NCBI RefSeq assembly: GCF_020283565.1
Contig: NW_025721047.1
Coordinates: forward strand, 186,001-250,000
DNA: 64,000 bases
Direction: 5' to 3'
Source of the DNA: Trifolium pratense
Taxonomy: Eukaryota; Streptophyta; Magnoliopsida; Fabales; Fabaceae
Below, one piece after another: positions 1-16,904 of the stretch. The stretch's first letter is position 1. Each line of letters opens with the position of its first letter. The notes beneath the pieces were generated by a model. It did not search any database. It had not been told where the DNA came from and was given only the letters and a program-made list of their open reading frames with translations. The position numbers and the translations under genes are program-made.

Positions 1-251
1 CATAATAAAATTTATAATTTTTTATTAAAAATATACACGGGACCATTATTTGTCACTAAAACATAAAAAATTGAATAAATAAGTTTACAAGAAATAATTA
101 ACACAATAATTTCACTTATATTTTAACAATATTATATAACAAATTTTTAAATATTTAATTTTAAATAAATTTTCTACATTAATATAGTAACAAACTCAAA
201 TATTGAATAAAAGTCCATAGACTCATGCGAATGTACGGGCCTTTAAACTAG
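1..251 (+). mobile_element. Helitron 3' portion, cut by the window start
   Basis: This stretch matches the last 230 or so bases of the element at 984-1463. Both contain AATTTTTTATTAAAAATATA followed by a GGACCATTATTT segment, and both end in TTTAAACTAG followed by T. CTAG at 248-251 fits the Helitron 3' end rule (CTRR). The subterminal hairpin has decayed here to ATGCGAATGTAC. Its 5' end lies outside the window. Confidence 0.55.
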
Positions 252-983
252 TTTCCATAGCGAAGAATTCCATCCAACCACATGTTCCCCTATTTTTTAA
301 GAATTATTGATTATATCATTGCCTAAAATTTTTACAATTGTATAAAAATAATTTAATGGAATCAAACATTATATTTTTCATCACATACGAAAACATTTCC
401 TTATTAAATTGGTAATTTTAATATTGATAATTTAAATTTTAAACCAATGAGACAATGCACGGAATACAATTATTTTGGATATACATATTTTTTGACGCAA
501 TTATTTTGGATATACATGAAATTCCATAATCTGAACAATTTTGTTATTTTGACTAAATAATTTGAACACAACTATTTTTATGTTATTCATAAAAATCAAT
601 ACAATTGATTATAAAAAATTATTAAAAAAATACAAGTAGAAAGCAATACTTATTTATTTTATAAATTGACATTTCACTATTTCTAAATTCTAAGTGCATG
701 AAACGAACCAACGCGGAGAATTGTGCAGACCGCGCGATTCGTGTGGAAACATGGGCATCTTACTATTATCTTCGTCCTTAAATGTAAGACCTCATTACGG
801 AGATTAAGAATGTGAGTTTTTGTATTAAAATAGTATTTAATACCCTTGAAATTGTAAAAATATTACAAATATATGCACTTGTTGGTAAAAAAAATAATTA
901 ATACCCTTGAAATTTAAAAGGGATAAAAAAGAAACAAAAAAAGTAGAAGAGGATCTTATATTTAGATACAGAGATAGTAGTTA
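252..983. other. AT-rich intergenic DNA
   Basis: No open reading frame, RNA gene or bounded repeat was recognised. The sequence is AT-rich with many homopolymer A and T runs. Confidence 0.6.
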
Positions 984-1463
984 TCTACTATACTAATATA
1001 TTAAAATCGATTACCACTAAAGTTTCTAATTTATCCTTATTACTTTTAACCAAGTTGCAACGTTGTAAGTTTTTTTTTAAAAAAAATACTCAATAAAAAA
1101 AAACATTTTTCATCAAAAAAAGAAAAGAAACATAAACAATACTATATTGCTATCAAGTTTACTACTAACCACTAATAATAATATAATAAAATTAACTAGT
1201 ATCAAACTTACTAAATTATCTCAAATATTCTTAATAAAATTTATAATTTTTTATTAAAAATATACACTGGACCATTATTTATCACTGAAACATAAAAAAT
1301 TAAATAAATAAATTTACCAAAAAAAATAATAATTCCACTTATATTTTAACAATATTATATAACAATTTTTAAATATTAATAAATTTTTTACCTTAATATA
1401 ATAAAAATTTAGATATCGAATAAAAGTTAATGGACATGTGCGAATGCACGAGTTTTAAACTAG
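984..1463 (+). mobile_element. Nonautonomous Helitron
   Basis: The element begins with TC (TCTACTATACTAATATATTA) preceded by A. It ends with CTAG at 1460-1463 followed by T, so it sits between A and T as Helitrons do, without a target duplication. The inverted repeat GTGC-GAAT-GCAC at 1438-1449 lies 10 nt before CTAG, the expected hairpin position. It has no coding capacity and would need a RepHel protein from elsewhere. A second copy of the 3' part lies at 1-251. Confidence 0.72.
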
Positions 1464-2631
1464 TTATTAATAAAGGAGGTATATACAACGTTATACCAGC
1501 ACATCAATTTTGTCAACGCAACAAAAGCTATTGAAAGAATAAAAAAACATACGTTCCTTTGCTTAAGCTATTGAACGAATAAAATAACACATTCCTTTGT
1601 TTAATTCGTACATAAATCATTGTCAAAAAAAATTAGTACATAAATCAATTTCATTTAGCGCCTAATCTTTTCTAAAAATTGAAGTCAACTTTTAAGGTGT
1701 GTCATTTTAGTATTTAACTTGTTAATGGTGTTTTACTAAAATCCTTATTTTTTATGGATACTAAAATTGTTACTCTCTCCGTCCCACAATGAGTGAGCCA
1801 ATTAACTGCGTCATGTCAATGCATATATTTGACGATTAATATTTTAGTATTTTGATTCTGGTTTTCACTTTGACAAATTGCTTGCATATAGTTGGCATTT
1901 TTTACCTTTTGATCCTTTTTATAAAAGACAATTTACCTTTCTAAATTTATTAAATAAATAATGTATATATTATAGACAAAATACATTATGTACTCGATGA
2001 ATAGAGAAAAATGAGCTGTCTCTTATAAAATTAATTAGAAAAAGTATATTTTGGGGAACTTTTATGTGATTTGTAGTCCCCAAAATTCGTTTTATTGTTA
2101 TTTCCCAAAAATCTATTTTATCCGTTGTTTAATGTTAGTGGGCCTTTAGTCAAAAAAAAAAAAAAATGTTAGTGGACCTAATGAAAATATTACAGTAACG
2201 ACCTAAAAATTCTGTTTGCGTTGTTTAATGGTGTTTATGTTTTTTTCCTCAAAATTCATAGTATTGTTTAATGTTGGTGGACTTGATGATAGTAACAACC
2301 TTAAAAAATATTTTTGCATTGTTTAATGGTGATTGACCTAAAGCTAGTAACATTAAAAATAGGAGAGTGCATTGTTAAATGGGTTTATGTTTTTCATTTT
2401 GTGTACAGAAGGATTTTCATGACAACATATTCATATGCGGATTTGGATCATCTTCTTTTTTTTTTGGTCATCTTTCAAGAGATGAAGATGGGTAACTGAT
2501 GAAGTATCTAAATGGAGTGGTAGACATCATGCTTCCAATGGATATAGAGTTAGTCAATTATTTTGAAACTAATTTGTTCAATTTTTTTTGTTTGTATTGT
2601 AAGACTCTGATGTAACTTATTTTCATATATA
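1464..2631. other. Intergenic DNA with degenerate direct repeats
   Basis: No gene was recognised. Between about 2110 and 2400 a diverged motif recurs four or five times, built from TTGTTTAATG, GTTAGTGGACC and AGTAACAACC. It looks like an old tandem duplication. The 61-codon open frame at 2314-2499 lies in this repeat and has no recognisable features. Confidence 0.45.
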
Positions 2632-2963
2632 GGCTTTGTTTGGTAAAATATAGCTAATAGCGGATGAGCTTATAGCAGATAGCTTATAAGCTAGCTTTTA
2701 ACTTATAGCGAATAAGCTACTTGATTGAATTTGTAGTGTTTGTTAAAATTAACGGTTGAATTAGCTTATAAGTATGAAATGATATAAAAATGATATGTTT
2801 GATTAACATTTATTTTTTTTCAAGGAAGATGATAGGGGTAAAATTGGAAGGAATGATAATAAGCTATAAGCTACTTGAAATAGCATTTGAAAAATAATTA
2901 AGTTATAAACTAGTAAAATAAACTATAATTTTTTTAAAAAAAAACGGTTACCAAACAGAGCTT
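2632..2963. mobile_element. MITE, hAT-like, TTTGGTAA ends
   Basis: The inverted ends are GGCTTTGTTTGGTAA on the left and TTACCAAACAGAGCT on the right. The interior contains several AGCTTATAAGCTA-type palindromes. A diverged relative at about 16905-17135 shares the internal segment around GGTAAAATTG. It is non-coding. The target duplication is not clear, so superfamily placement is tentative. Confidence 0.55.
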
Positions 2964-3327
2964 TTATAATACCTAGAAGACACATTGTTAAATAATGCAA
3001 ATCAAGTTGATAATACAAAGAATAGATCACAAGGCAAGGGAATGAGAGTTAACTTGCAAATCAAGTTATATAAAGATTAGTGCTAGGTCATGATAACCCT
3101 CTATGCTGAATTAATGTGGGTGATATTGGCCATTGAAATAGCTTATGATAAACATTGGAATTGTTCTTGGCTATAATGTGACTCTAAGCTTGCTACTTTA
3201 TCTTCAAAATTCGAATCTTCTCATATGGTTCCTTGGCAGCTCAAAAATAGATGCAATAATTGCTTGTTTAGGATCACAAACATGAATTTTATTTATACTC
3301 ATATTTATAAGGAACGAAATCATTGCG

Positions 3328-3640
3328 TCCATTTGATCTGCAAAATATAAATACTGGACAGAACAGTACAAGACAGAACAGCACAAGACAAACGTTTAAG
3401 GTATTGAACAAACTTTGTGTTGTACGATGTTTGGTGGACAAAAGGTTATTTTGGTATTTTAGACAACTTGTGCTGAAGACAAAAAGTTGTCCCGTGGTTC
3501 TGTGGGGGACAAGAATTTCAAATTTTGTCCTGTCCCTTGGCCCCCAGTTTGTCCAGTACCAGGAACAGTTTTAAAATCAAGCACGGTACAGCAGAAGTTG
3601 TCCTGTCCAGTCCCTTAATTTTTAGCAGATCAAACGCACC
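3328..3640. mobile_element. MITE with ATTTGATCTGC / GCAGATCAAA termini
   Basis: The termini are inverted: ATTTGATCTGC near 3331 and GCAGATCAAACGCACC ending at 3640. Flanking CATTGCG and CATTGTG may be an imperfect hAT-type target duplication. The interior is rich in GGACAGAACAG and TTGTCC motifs. A relative in the opposite orientation lies at 11782-12038, inside an intron of the endoglucanase gene. The 83-codon open frame inside is not a gene. Confidence 0.55.
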
Positions 3641-5177
3641 CATTGTGCGATAAATTATTCCATTTCGTTAGGGTAGACATTTCTACAAATAGATTAGGAC
3701 TTCACTTCCCTATTTTTGATTTTGCTAGCTCTTTATGGGTTTTAGCTCTTGTTCCCCCTCTTTTACATGTTCTCTTGATATTTATATATAGGTTAAATTA
3801 TTCTTTTGGTCCCTTAAACGTTCCGTTTCGGTCCCTTAACTTATTTCCGCTAGTTGCATAAAAAAAAAGAAAAAACTTGTTTCCGTTAGCCAACTTGGTC
3901 CTTTCCGTCAACTTTTAACCTCAAAATTCTAAGGTGGACTAACATTGTAGATGGTCCACCAAAAACTTCATTAATTTTTTAAATTTTAACCATTTGATTT
4001 TTTTTGTCAAAACGAGAGCCATTAGATCATGTAGGTCTATTATATTTAATCATGAACCACCAACACCTAAACTTATTGGATTAATGAGGTTGGTATTTTG
4101 TAGTTTACTTTGTTAGATTTTAATTTCTGGTATTTTAGCTTTAAAAATCAAAGCTTCTTCACGAGTTGCTTAAAAACTAAAGCTTGGTTTTTGGACTTTA
4201 ATTTTTGGGTTGTTTTTTTAGATCCGGGTTTGTTTTTTTTTAATTCAAGGTTTGGAGGAATTTTTATATGGGCACAAACCCAAAAAAAAATTATTTAGGC
4301 ACTGTGAAGAAAAAAAATGAAAAAAGACTAAATGATGTGACAATTTAAATTTTATTTTAACTTTTAAAATTTTTGAGTGTGTGTCTAATTAGATTTTTCT
4401 TGGGCTTGTTCCCAACTAAGTCTTCCTCCGAGGTTTGATAAAGGCTTACGGTAGCTTATAGGTGAAGTGTTTCAATTTCAAAGTTTTTGGATTTTAATCC
4501 CAATTATGATATGTAATGTTCTTGCTAGTTTTCTTGGAATGAGACCTAATCGACGATGTTTTTATTTTACCTTGATAGGAAGGGTCATTGATTCTACGTA
4601 ACCCTAAACGATTAGGGAATCAGAGCCACGTAAGATGCTCAGTACTAATATTAGGTTTTCACATTAATTTGGTGAAAGAAGAACGTGGTCATGGGAGTAG
4701 AGGAGAAAATAGTGGTAAGGAATAGTTGATATAATGTAGGAAGTAGTGCAAATGATGGAGTAAATGTAGAGAACAGTGGGTGAAAGAGAGGTTTAGTTCT
4801 GACTTAGGCTCGCTAGGTCCCACGTGCTCCTATCTTCCCGGACTCATATCGCCTTTATATCTGGTAAGATAGGCGGACTTGGTTTTATGAGGGAGTCAAC
4901 ACATGTTTAGGCCTATGACAACCTAGTGTATCATGTCCATCTCTAAATTTTGGGACTCGCCCAGTCCATATAACATTAATTTTATTATTTAAAAAATAAA
5001 ATAAGTGGTTTCTCGTGTGGCTATACACTAATGGAAAATCACACTGCAATTGCGAGGTGATGTGGTTGCGGCAACTACCGTAACAACAATATTGCTTCAG
5101 CAATCGAGTTCTCATGAAATCATCCACTGAACACACGACTGAATATTCAGATCAATACTTATTTTGATTCATATATA
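3641..5177. other. Intergenic DNA with repeat remnants
   Basis: No gene was recognised. The part at about 3795-3990 carries repeated TTGGTCCCTTAA-like phrases typical of decayed legume transposon ends. The remainder is T-rich sequence with stop codons in all frames apart from short chance ORFs. Confidence 0.45.
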
Positions 5178-5179
5178 TA

Positions 5180-5326
5180 CTCCCTCCAGTCCTTACTATA
5201 AAAAGAAATTTACCTTTTAGATTCATAGAATATTGGATGTATCTAGTCAATAATATGAACCAGATACATCTAACATTCTATGAATCTAAAAAGTAAACTT
5301 TTTCTTATAATAAGGACTGGAGGGAG
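5180..5326. mobile_element. Stowaway-type MITE (Tc1/mariner)
   Basis: This 147-bp element begins CTCCCTCCAGTCCTTA and ends with its inverted complement TAAGGACTGGAGGGAG. It is flanked by TA on both sides (5178-5179 and 5327-5328), as Tc1/mariner elements require. The inverted repeats extend far inward, so almost the whole element can fold into one hairpin. Confidence 0.85.
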
Positions 5327-5444
5327 TAGTCAGCTATGAGACCTTAAACATTGTAATAATATCCAACGCACAATTCTCAATCAGTCATAAAATTAGAGTG
5401 GTATGACAGTTGAATTCTTATACTCATAAATAAACATGTTCACA

Positions 5445-5572
5445 TAATTCCTAACTCAACCGACAAAAATATCAAAATGTTAGGTTAGACGTCGTGACCG
5501 AGATTCAAATTGGGGATCTCACAATTATATGTGAGTTTAATTACCACTTCATTTAAGACAAAAAAAAAAAAA
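5445..5572 (+). mobile_element. tRNA-derived SINE with 13-bp target duplication
   Basis: A box A-like stretch (CTAACTCAACCGAC) near 5451 and a diverged box B (GAGATTCAAATTGG) near 5501 have tRNA promoter spacing. A poly(A) tail ends the element. The flanks carry a perfect direct repeat, AAACATGTTCACA, at 5432-5444 and 5573-5585, as expected for LINE-mediated retroposition. It was probably copied by LINE enzymes in trans and does not encode protein. Confidence 0.65.
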
Positions 5573-5825
5573 AAACATGTTCACAATTGCACCTAATTTC
5601 CCATTATGATGAAATCAAATAAACAGAAAGCAAAAATTACTTTATCAATCAATTCACACTCAGACATGCATATAGTACCCACCCAAACCCTAATTTATGA
5701 TCTTCACACTCACACATAAATAAAGAAAACAAAAAATCTTAATTCATTAATAACTTTTATTAAGATATCAAAGTTCACTAATTAAGAAAAACTAAAATCA
5801 AGAAAAAATAAAGAAAACAACATCT

Positions 5826-6629
5826 TCATGATCCACCAGTGACACTACCATTAAAGATTTCAATGGTATCACCTTGACTAACATGATGCCATCGAAATGA
5901 CTTATCATCATCCATAACATTCTGCTTGTAAATGAAAAAGTAACCATCTTGTGGAAGATGAAGTTGAAGCATTTGATTCAATCTTTGAAGCTCTTTCCTT
6001 AATTCTCCGACATTATCGGAAGCATTCATCTCCACAGAAATTTTCTTTGTTCCACTCTTTGGCAAAACCATCAGCTTCAATTTCTTCGAGGCTCCGCCTC
6101 CACCACTAACCACCGCCGGTGCTGTCGGCATCGGTGGCTTAAAACTCACCTCAATTTCATTTTTCTCCGAAAACTCACAATCGCGTAACAACTGATTGTC
6201 GTGCAATTCGGTTCCAGTCGAGTGCAACATGACTTTGTTCAGTGGGACATTATTTTGATCAATGTCATGAATTTTCTCTTTCAACTTTAAAACGGTGTCG
6301 TTTTTGTCGATTTCGATGGGAATGTGGGATTTGGATGAAGGAGTTTTGATGTTGAGGTGAAATTTGGTATCTTCAACCGGCGGTTTGTGATGATCGGAAT
6401 CTGAGGCAACCATGAGGTGAATGCGCGAGTTTTGAAAAATTGCGCATTTCCAAATGTCACCGTCGTCTTGAAGAATTTGGCCATTGAAGATTAGGGTTTG
6501 TTTAGAGACCGGAATTCCTTGATACTTTTGAATTTTTTCTTTGATTTCTAAAATTGTATCAAAGAATCCTACTTCAATTGAGAATGGTCTTCCTCTTTGC
6601 ACTTCAAAAATTACATCCATTTTATTCAA
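5826..6629 (-). CDS. Protein with three ubiquitin-like domains
   Basis: Single-exon gene of 267 aa starting MNKMDVIFEVQRGRPFSIEV. Three beta-grasp ubiquitin-like domains follow one another at about residues 4-73, 90-165 and 184-258. The first is the closest to ubiquitin, with KEKIQKYQGIPVSKQTLIFN matching the KIQDKEGIPPDQQRLIF region of the family. A Gly/Ala/Ser-rich linker precedes the third. No domain ends in the LRGG needed for processing to free modifier, so this is probably a plant ubiquitin-domain protein that acts through binding rather than as a polyubiquitin precursor. The C-terminus is VTGGS, where the GG is probably chance. The partner and pathway cannot be told from the sequence. 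Confidence 0.85.
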   Translation of the reverse strand: MNKMDVIFEVQRGRPFSIEVGFFDTILEIKEKIQKYQGIPVSKQTLIFNGQILQDDGDIWKCAIFQNSRIHLMVASDSDHHKPPVEDTKFHLNIKTPSSKSHIPIEIDKNDTVLKLKEKIHDIDQNNVPLNKVMLHSTGTELHDNQLLRDCEFSEKNEIEVSFKPPMPTAPAVVSGGGGASKKLKLMVLPKSGTKKISVEMNASDNVGELRKELQRLNQMLQLHLPQDGYFFIYKQNVMDDDKSFRWHHVSQGDTIEIFNGSVTGGS

Positions 6630-9029
6630 CTAGAATAAAATGATGTAGTCACTGAAATCTACCTATATAACTAAGCCTCATGTTGGTTCTCTAACTAAAT
6701 CATGACTTACTCAATTCAGTGATGATGATATACTAATATCAGTAACTAAAATCCCTAATTTCTCTAACTCCAATTAAAATTCAAACGTGAACTTTGTTAG
6801 TATCACTTGTTAATAGGGAATGTGTTGCATGAGCTAAATAACACAATTTATAGATTATATATAGTGAGTCAATATTTTTTTTTTTTATAATTAGTGAGTC
6901 AATGTTTAAACAAATTATATTTGACTAAAAATATATTCTTAACAAAAAAATATTTGACCGTAAAAAAAAAAAACAAAAAAATATTTGACTCAAAATATTC
7001 CGTCAAAAAGAAAATTTGACTCAATAAAAAAAATTATATTTTATAGATAATTTTATTTTTATTTTTATAGAGGCGTGTATATAGTGCACAAGTCATTCAA
7101 GTCTTGCACTGTGTTAAACTTCTTTCTTCCGTTAGATCGAAATACTCTACAAGATAGTATAACGTGTTGCTTGTATTATATTAATTACTTTTCTTGTCCC
7201 GTTTTTGTCGCCATCTTTATTGTTTATGCATAAAAAAAACTTGAGAATTACACCCTCTATGGTATGATGACCACTCAATAATGGCTCTACTACCACTCTT
7301 GTATTGGCATTGCGGTTGCGGCCACTCTAAAAAAACAAAGAAAGAAAAAATATTGAGTTGAAAAGAATGGGGAGAGAATAGAGGAAAAATAACCCGAATT
7401 TCCTCTGAGTTTAGTTATCCTCAAAGTCAACCAATACAAAACGTAATCACATGCCTATGTTTCAATATTAATAGAATTTGTATGTTTACTTTAAGTTTTA
7501 CGTTTGTAACACTTAAATTTTTAAGTTTTTTAATCAACAAAATGATCATTTAAGTATTTGCACCGAGTAGATGCCCTTTTCATTAAAATATCCACCATGG
7601 TGGAAGTCAATATTAACGGTCATGGTGCAACAAGGTAACATAGAGGTTAACTGGAGGGGTAATTGTGCAACGAATTAAAAACTTAAAAGACATATTCGTT
7701 ATCTAAAAAACATAAGAAACTTAACTGTTACCTAAAAAACTTAAAGAATTTGAAAAGATTTCTAAATGTATTTGGCCTTAATAGAAATAGAGCGGTTTTT
7801 TGGTTACCAAAATAGCGGCTGACATTTAGTTCTTAACAAAGACTAAAAAAATATTCTTCTTTTTATTTATTGATCTTAGGTATCAGAATTAGATGATTCT
7901 TCCGATGAGATAAGACATATCCTGATGGTGGTTGTGAGCTTCAAGCACGGAGGGGAAAGATACATGCAAAAATATTAAGTCAAAAAATGTTAAGTCAATA
8001 ACAGCTCAAGATGAGGGTGTATGAATCTGGTGAAATGTGTGTACCTTGACAGTGAGTGCATATGCATATATGTAGGAGTGGGTATGAATTGAGGAGTACA
8101 TACCATGCAGGGGTCATTATCTTGCGGGGAAGCGCAATATAAGGTACAGTTTCAAAAAAAAAAAAAGGTACGATGTGCCTTAACTGGAACATGCATGGAT
8201 GAGTGGTATTGGACCTTAAGATATATAGGGCTTCCAAGTATTGTGAGCTTTAGTCCCGTCCGAAACAATTGCCCCCCAAGAGTTTGCTATGAATATAGGA
8301 AGGATTTTGAATCATGGCGTAAGCCAAAACCAGGAAAATACAGGGCCTCGTTCTTCTTAAACGATATTGACTGTATGCGTACCAGAGTTGACTCTGGACC
8401 CTTATGATGAGGATTTGTTGTGGATTATAGTGAATTTCAGGTGTTGTAACCGTTTCGCTTAGTGTGTTCTGACGTGGACTTTGATTAGAAGTGAAAAGAC
8501 CTTTTGGGTGCTCCGAGCTTTGTGTCTCCCACTCACCTGTTAGTGTTCAATGAAGCGCCTAGGGATTTTGAGTATAGTTGTAATTTCGATGTACTATTGA
8601 GCCGTGGATTTTGTTTTCAATCCTCCTTTCAATCTGGTGCATTGATCTTCCCCAAAAAAAGTATAAATAGGCAGGAGTTTGTTTTATATTTTATCCTCCA
8701 ATGTAGGTGTTTTTTTCATCAAAATACTCAATTCATGGGTTATCTAATAAGGAGAGCCTCTAACATAATCCATGAATTAAGGAACAACTCCAAGTAGGGA
8801 TTTAGATCTTCGGATGCGATCCAACAACAGCAACTTCGCATGTACTAGCAAGAAATGTCACACACAATCAATCTTTTCCACCAACATATTAATTTGTTTA
8901 TAAATAAAGAAAATACATTCGCTATAAGCTAAAATATCACTCATATAACGGGAAAAGAAAAAAAAAAAACTATGAAAAATTAAATTGACTTGTGACAATA
9001 ATATACTATTGTTCTTTCATATATAGTAT
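6630..9029. other. Intergenic DNA
   Basis: This holds the upstream region of the ubiquitin-like gene and the downstream region of the endoglucanase gene. Open frames of 80-100 codons at 7995-8797 contain no recognisable domain and are separated by stops, so they were not called. No bounded transposon was identified. Confidence 0.45.
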
Positions 9030-13993
<4,964 letters not shown>

Positions 13994-14724
13994 AGAGTTG
14001 TTAAAATGGACTAATCCGTATAGGTTAATTTGCAAAATCCAAATAAATGTAGGGTTTTGCCTTTAAAATTTTATCCAGAACTTTTCAGTCCGGCCCAAAA
14101 AACCTCGTTTAAAAATGGTCTATAGCCGGCATGGGGCAGATGGGTAGGTTGTAACCCGTATAAAGTAAAATATACCCCCAAAAAATTAAAATAAAAACTA
14201 AACTAAGTACCTAAATTGTTGGCTCAATATAATGGTTACATTGGTTAATAGCTTAATCCATATACTAAATCATATACAATTGTATTTTTTTATCACTAAA
14301 ATATATGACTCTTAAATGTTTTATAATTCTTCACGGAACTTCACAATCTCTTTCATTTCACATTGAAAATTTTATATTCATTTGCATTCTGAACATAATA
14401 TGTAATTGTGCTATGTTAATCACTTTTTCTCGTGTGTTTCTTCTTTCATAGTTTTGTAAATTAATTTTCAATTTTATTTTGATAAACTATTTTACATTAT
14501 TGAAAAAAATGAAAAATTAGATAAATGATAATAATAACAATAATAATAGTAATAATAATGATAACAATATGGGCAGCCCGTCAAATCCACGACCGGTACA
14601 AGGCTGAGTTCGGGTAGTATTTTTTTAGCCCATTTTAGAATAGGTCATTTTGATCAACCCGATAAAAACCCGAAGCCGGTTCGGGCCGCCCGATTTAGAT
14701 TAGATAGCCCGTTTTGATAGCTCT
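13994..14724. mobile_element. Nonautonomous DNA element with GAGTTGTTAAAATGG-type ends
   Basis: The left end reads AGAGTTGTTAAAATGG and the right end CCGTTTTGATAGCTCT, imperfect inverted complements. The interior holds AATAAT microsatellite sequence near 14520-14570 and GCCCG-rich subterminal motifs on both sides. No open reading frame is present. It belongs to a type common in dicots, but I cannot assign a superfamily. Confidence 0.55.
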
Positions 14725-14923
14725 AATTTTTACAATTAGTATATGATTTTTATCTCTGTAAATATATTAACTTTTATTTTTAATCTCTATAAAAAAAATT
14801 TCAAACTTTGGTTCTCTAATTTTGTTTTTTGTTTTCAAGTTTAGTACCATAAAATTCACTTCATATATATGTTTTAACTGGATTTTTAATTCTTTTATAA
14901 CATGTCATTTATAATACTTTAAA

Positions 14924-15104
14924 GGAAAATGCTAAAGAATGCTCCCAGGCACTGGTTAAACATTTAAAAATAGAAATTCTACATCGAAATACGTGCATTC
15001 AATACCTCAAGTATCAAAAGTTATCTTTTTAATATTAATTTTATTTCTTATTTTCTTTTTTGGCATGCTTAACAAGTGCCTCGGGGCACTGTTTAGCATG
15101 ACCC
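14924..15104. mobile_element. Mutator-like MITE with 9-bp target duplication
   Basis: The left end GGAAAATGCTAAAGAATGCT and the right end AGTGCC...GCATGACCC are inverted complements over about 35 bp with mismatches. Perfect direct repeats of TACTTTAAA flank it at 14915-14923 and 15105-15113. A 9-bp duplication is the Mutator hallmark. It is non-coding. Confidence 0.75.
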
Positions 15105-15400
15105 TACTTTAAAATATCATTAGTGTAATAATTTAGCTATTTAATATTTATAAAATTATCTATAACCTCAAATTAAAGATTAAATCGTGAAATTATTAAA
15201 TTGTATAACTTAATATCAAAGGTTTAACATCAACAAAAAATGTCATTTGGAGCTACACGGACTTTTGAAAAAAAAAAAGTAGAGACTGAAAATAGTTAAT
15301 TTAGAGAGAATCAAAGTTTAAAGGAAATTTTTAGAGGGACTCAAACTAAAAGTTGAATATTTAGAGAAACTAAAAACATACTCCTATTTAACTTTTTTTT

Positions 15401-16826
15401 GGCTTAAATGCACTTTTGGTCCCTCTATTTTTAAAAATATGAAGTTTTAGTCCCCTTCTTTTAAAAACCAACTTTTTGGTCCCCAATTTCAATTTTTTTT
15501 TAGTTTTGATCCCCCATCTCATTTTGAGGTCAATTTGGTTGATGTGTCATTATTTGTAATGATGTGTCACTCTCTAGGTGGCCAATATATATTTAGACAT
15601 ATCATTAATAATATTATTACTACTATTAAATCCAGGGCCGTCTCCGAGTATTTAGAGGTCCAGGGCAAAAAATAAAAATGGACCCCTTATAAAAATATAA
15701 TATATCTAAATTGTAAACAATTTCAATAACATCAAAAATAATCATTCATTGTTGTGACTAATAAAAAAAAAGTCATTGTAATTAATATTATCAAAATACA
15801 TTTTAGCTACTTAAAAAAAGCCCCCCTTCTAATTATGTTTTTTTTTTTTTTTTTTTTGAAATATATATATTTTTTTTATCTAATTATGAAATATATTTTT
15901 GTTTTTTTTTTAATCTAATTATGAAATATATTTTTGTTTTTTTTTTATCTAATTATGATTTTTTTTTGTCTGATTATGTTTTGTTGGGCCATAAATGTTG
16001 CTGGGCCACTATTGTTGCTATTTAAACCCCCCCAATATTACTACCTATTACCATTTTATTTTTTTTTTGTGGCCCCCTTTTTTTTATGGCCCTGGGCTGG
16101 AGGCCTGGAAGCCCAGGCCCAAAACCGGCCCTGATTAAATCAATTAAAAAACACCAACATCCACCGGTACTTATTTTATTATTAAAATTAAAATAGTAAT
16201 AATAATAATAATTTTTAAAATCAATTATCAGCATCTACCATCTACCATCATCATCCATACCCGTACCAACAAAGAACCCCATCATCACCATTATCAACAT
16301 CCACCTCTTGTTCTTCTTACCAAAAACCCAGAGAAGAACAAGAAATACAAAGAATCACCAAACCAAAACACAAAAAATAGTGAACAAATCCCAAATATAT
16401 TCCAACCACCACCACCTCTAATTTATTAAACCCAGAAAAACCAAACAATCACAACATCCACCTAAAACAATTTCCGATTCAAACTCGTCCAAAATCTAGA
16501 AATCATTTGAAGATTAAGTTTTCTATTGAAATACAAATTTAATAAGCTTGTTATGAACAGTTGAATAAGCTTGTTGAGAAAATCATAGAGGTGATGATGA
16601 ATGGACTCAAAGGAGTGTAAATAAATGACATGTCTAATATATTGCCACATGGACAGTGCCACATCATTACTTATAAAGACACATTATCAAAATTGATCTC
16701 AAAATGAGATGGGGGATCAAAACTAAAAAAAAATTTGAAATTGGGGGACTAAAAAATTGGTTTTTAAAATAGAGGACTAAAACTTCATATTTTTGAAAAT
16801 AGGGGGACTAAAAATGCATTTAAGCC
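15401..16826. mobile_element. Long-TIR fold-back element (Mutator-like), carrying a nested hAT
   Basis: The left end GGCTTAAATGCACTTTTGGT is mirrored by AAAAATGCATTTAAGCC at the right end. Inverted similarity continues for roughly 200 bp, including CATCTCATTTTGAGGTCAA against TTGATCTCAAAATGAGATGG. The flanks are T runs, so the target duplication cannot be resolved. The interior carries an unrelated insertion (15633-16133) and a stretch with many CCACC and AACC motifs. No transposase is visible. Confidence 0.65.
15633..16133. mobile_element. hAT-type element nested in the fold-back element
   Basis: The termini are CAGGGCCG and CGGCCCTG, perfect 8-bp inverted repeats. The flanks carry a perfect 8-bp duplication, ATTAAATC, at 15625-15632 and 16134-16141, the hAT signature. 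The interior has long T runs and GGCCC motifs and no transposase. A fragment of the same family (CGTCCCCGACTATTTGGAGG) lies near 38385-38440. Confidence 0.8.
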
Positions 16827-16904
16827 TTTTTTTTTTCTAATACAAATTTAGAATGATGGGATGATACCCTGTCTAATATAGAGAATACTTTAGAGCTCAT
16901 CATA

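Noticed and set aside
8105..8797. Two neighbouring ORFs of about 100 codons
   Set aside because: Several stops separate them, no domain or splice pattern is visible, and a poly(A) tract produces the KKKK in the first.
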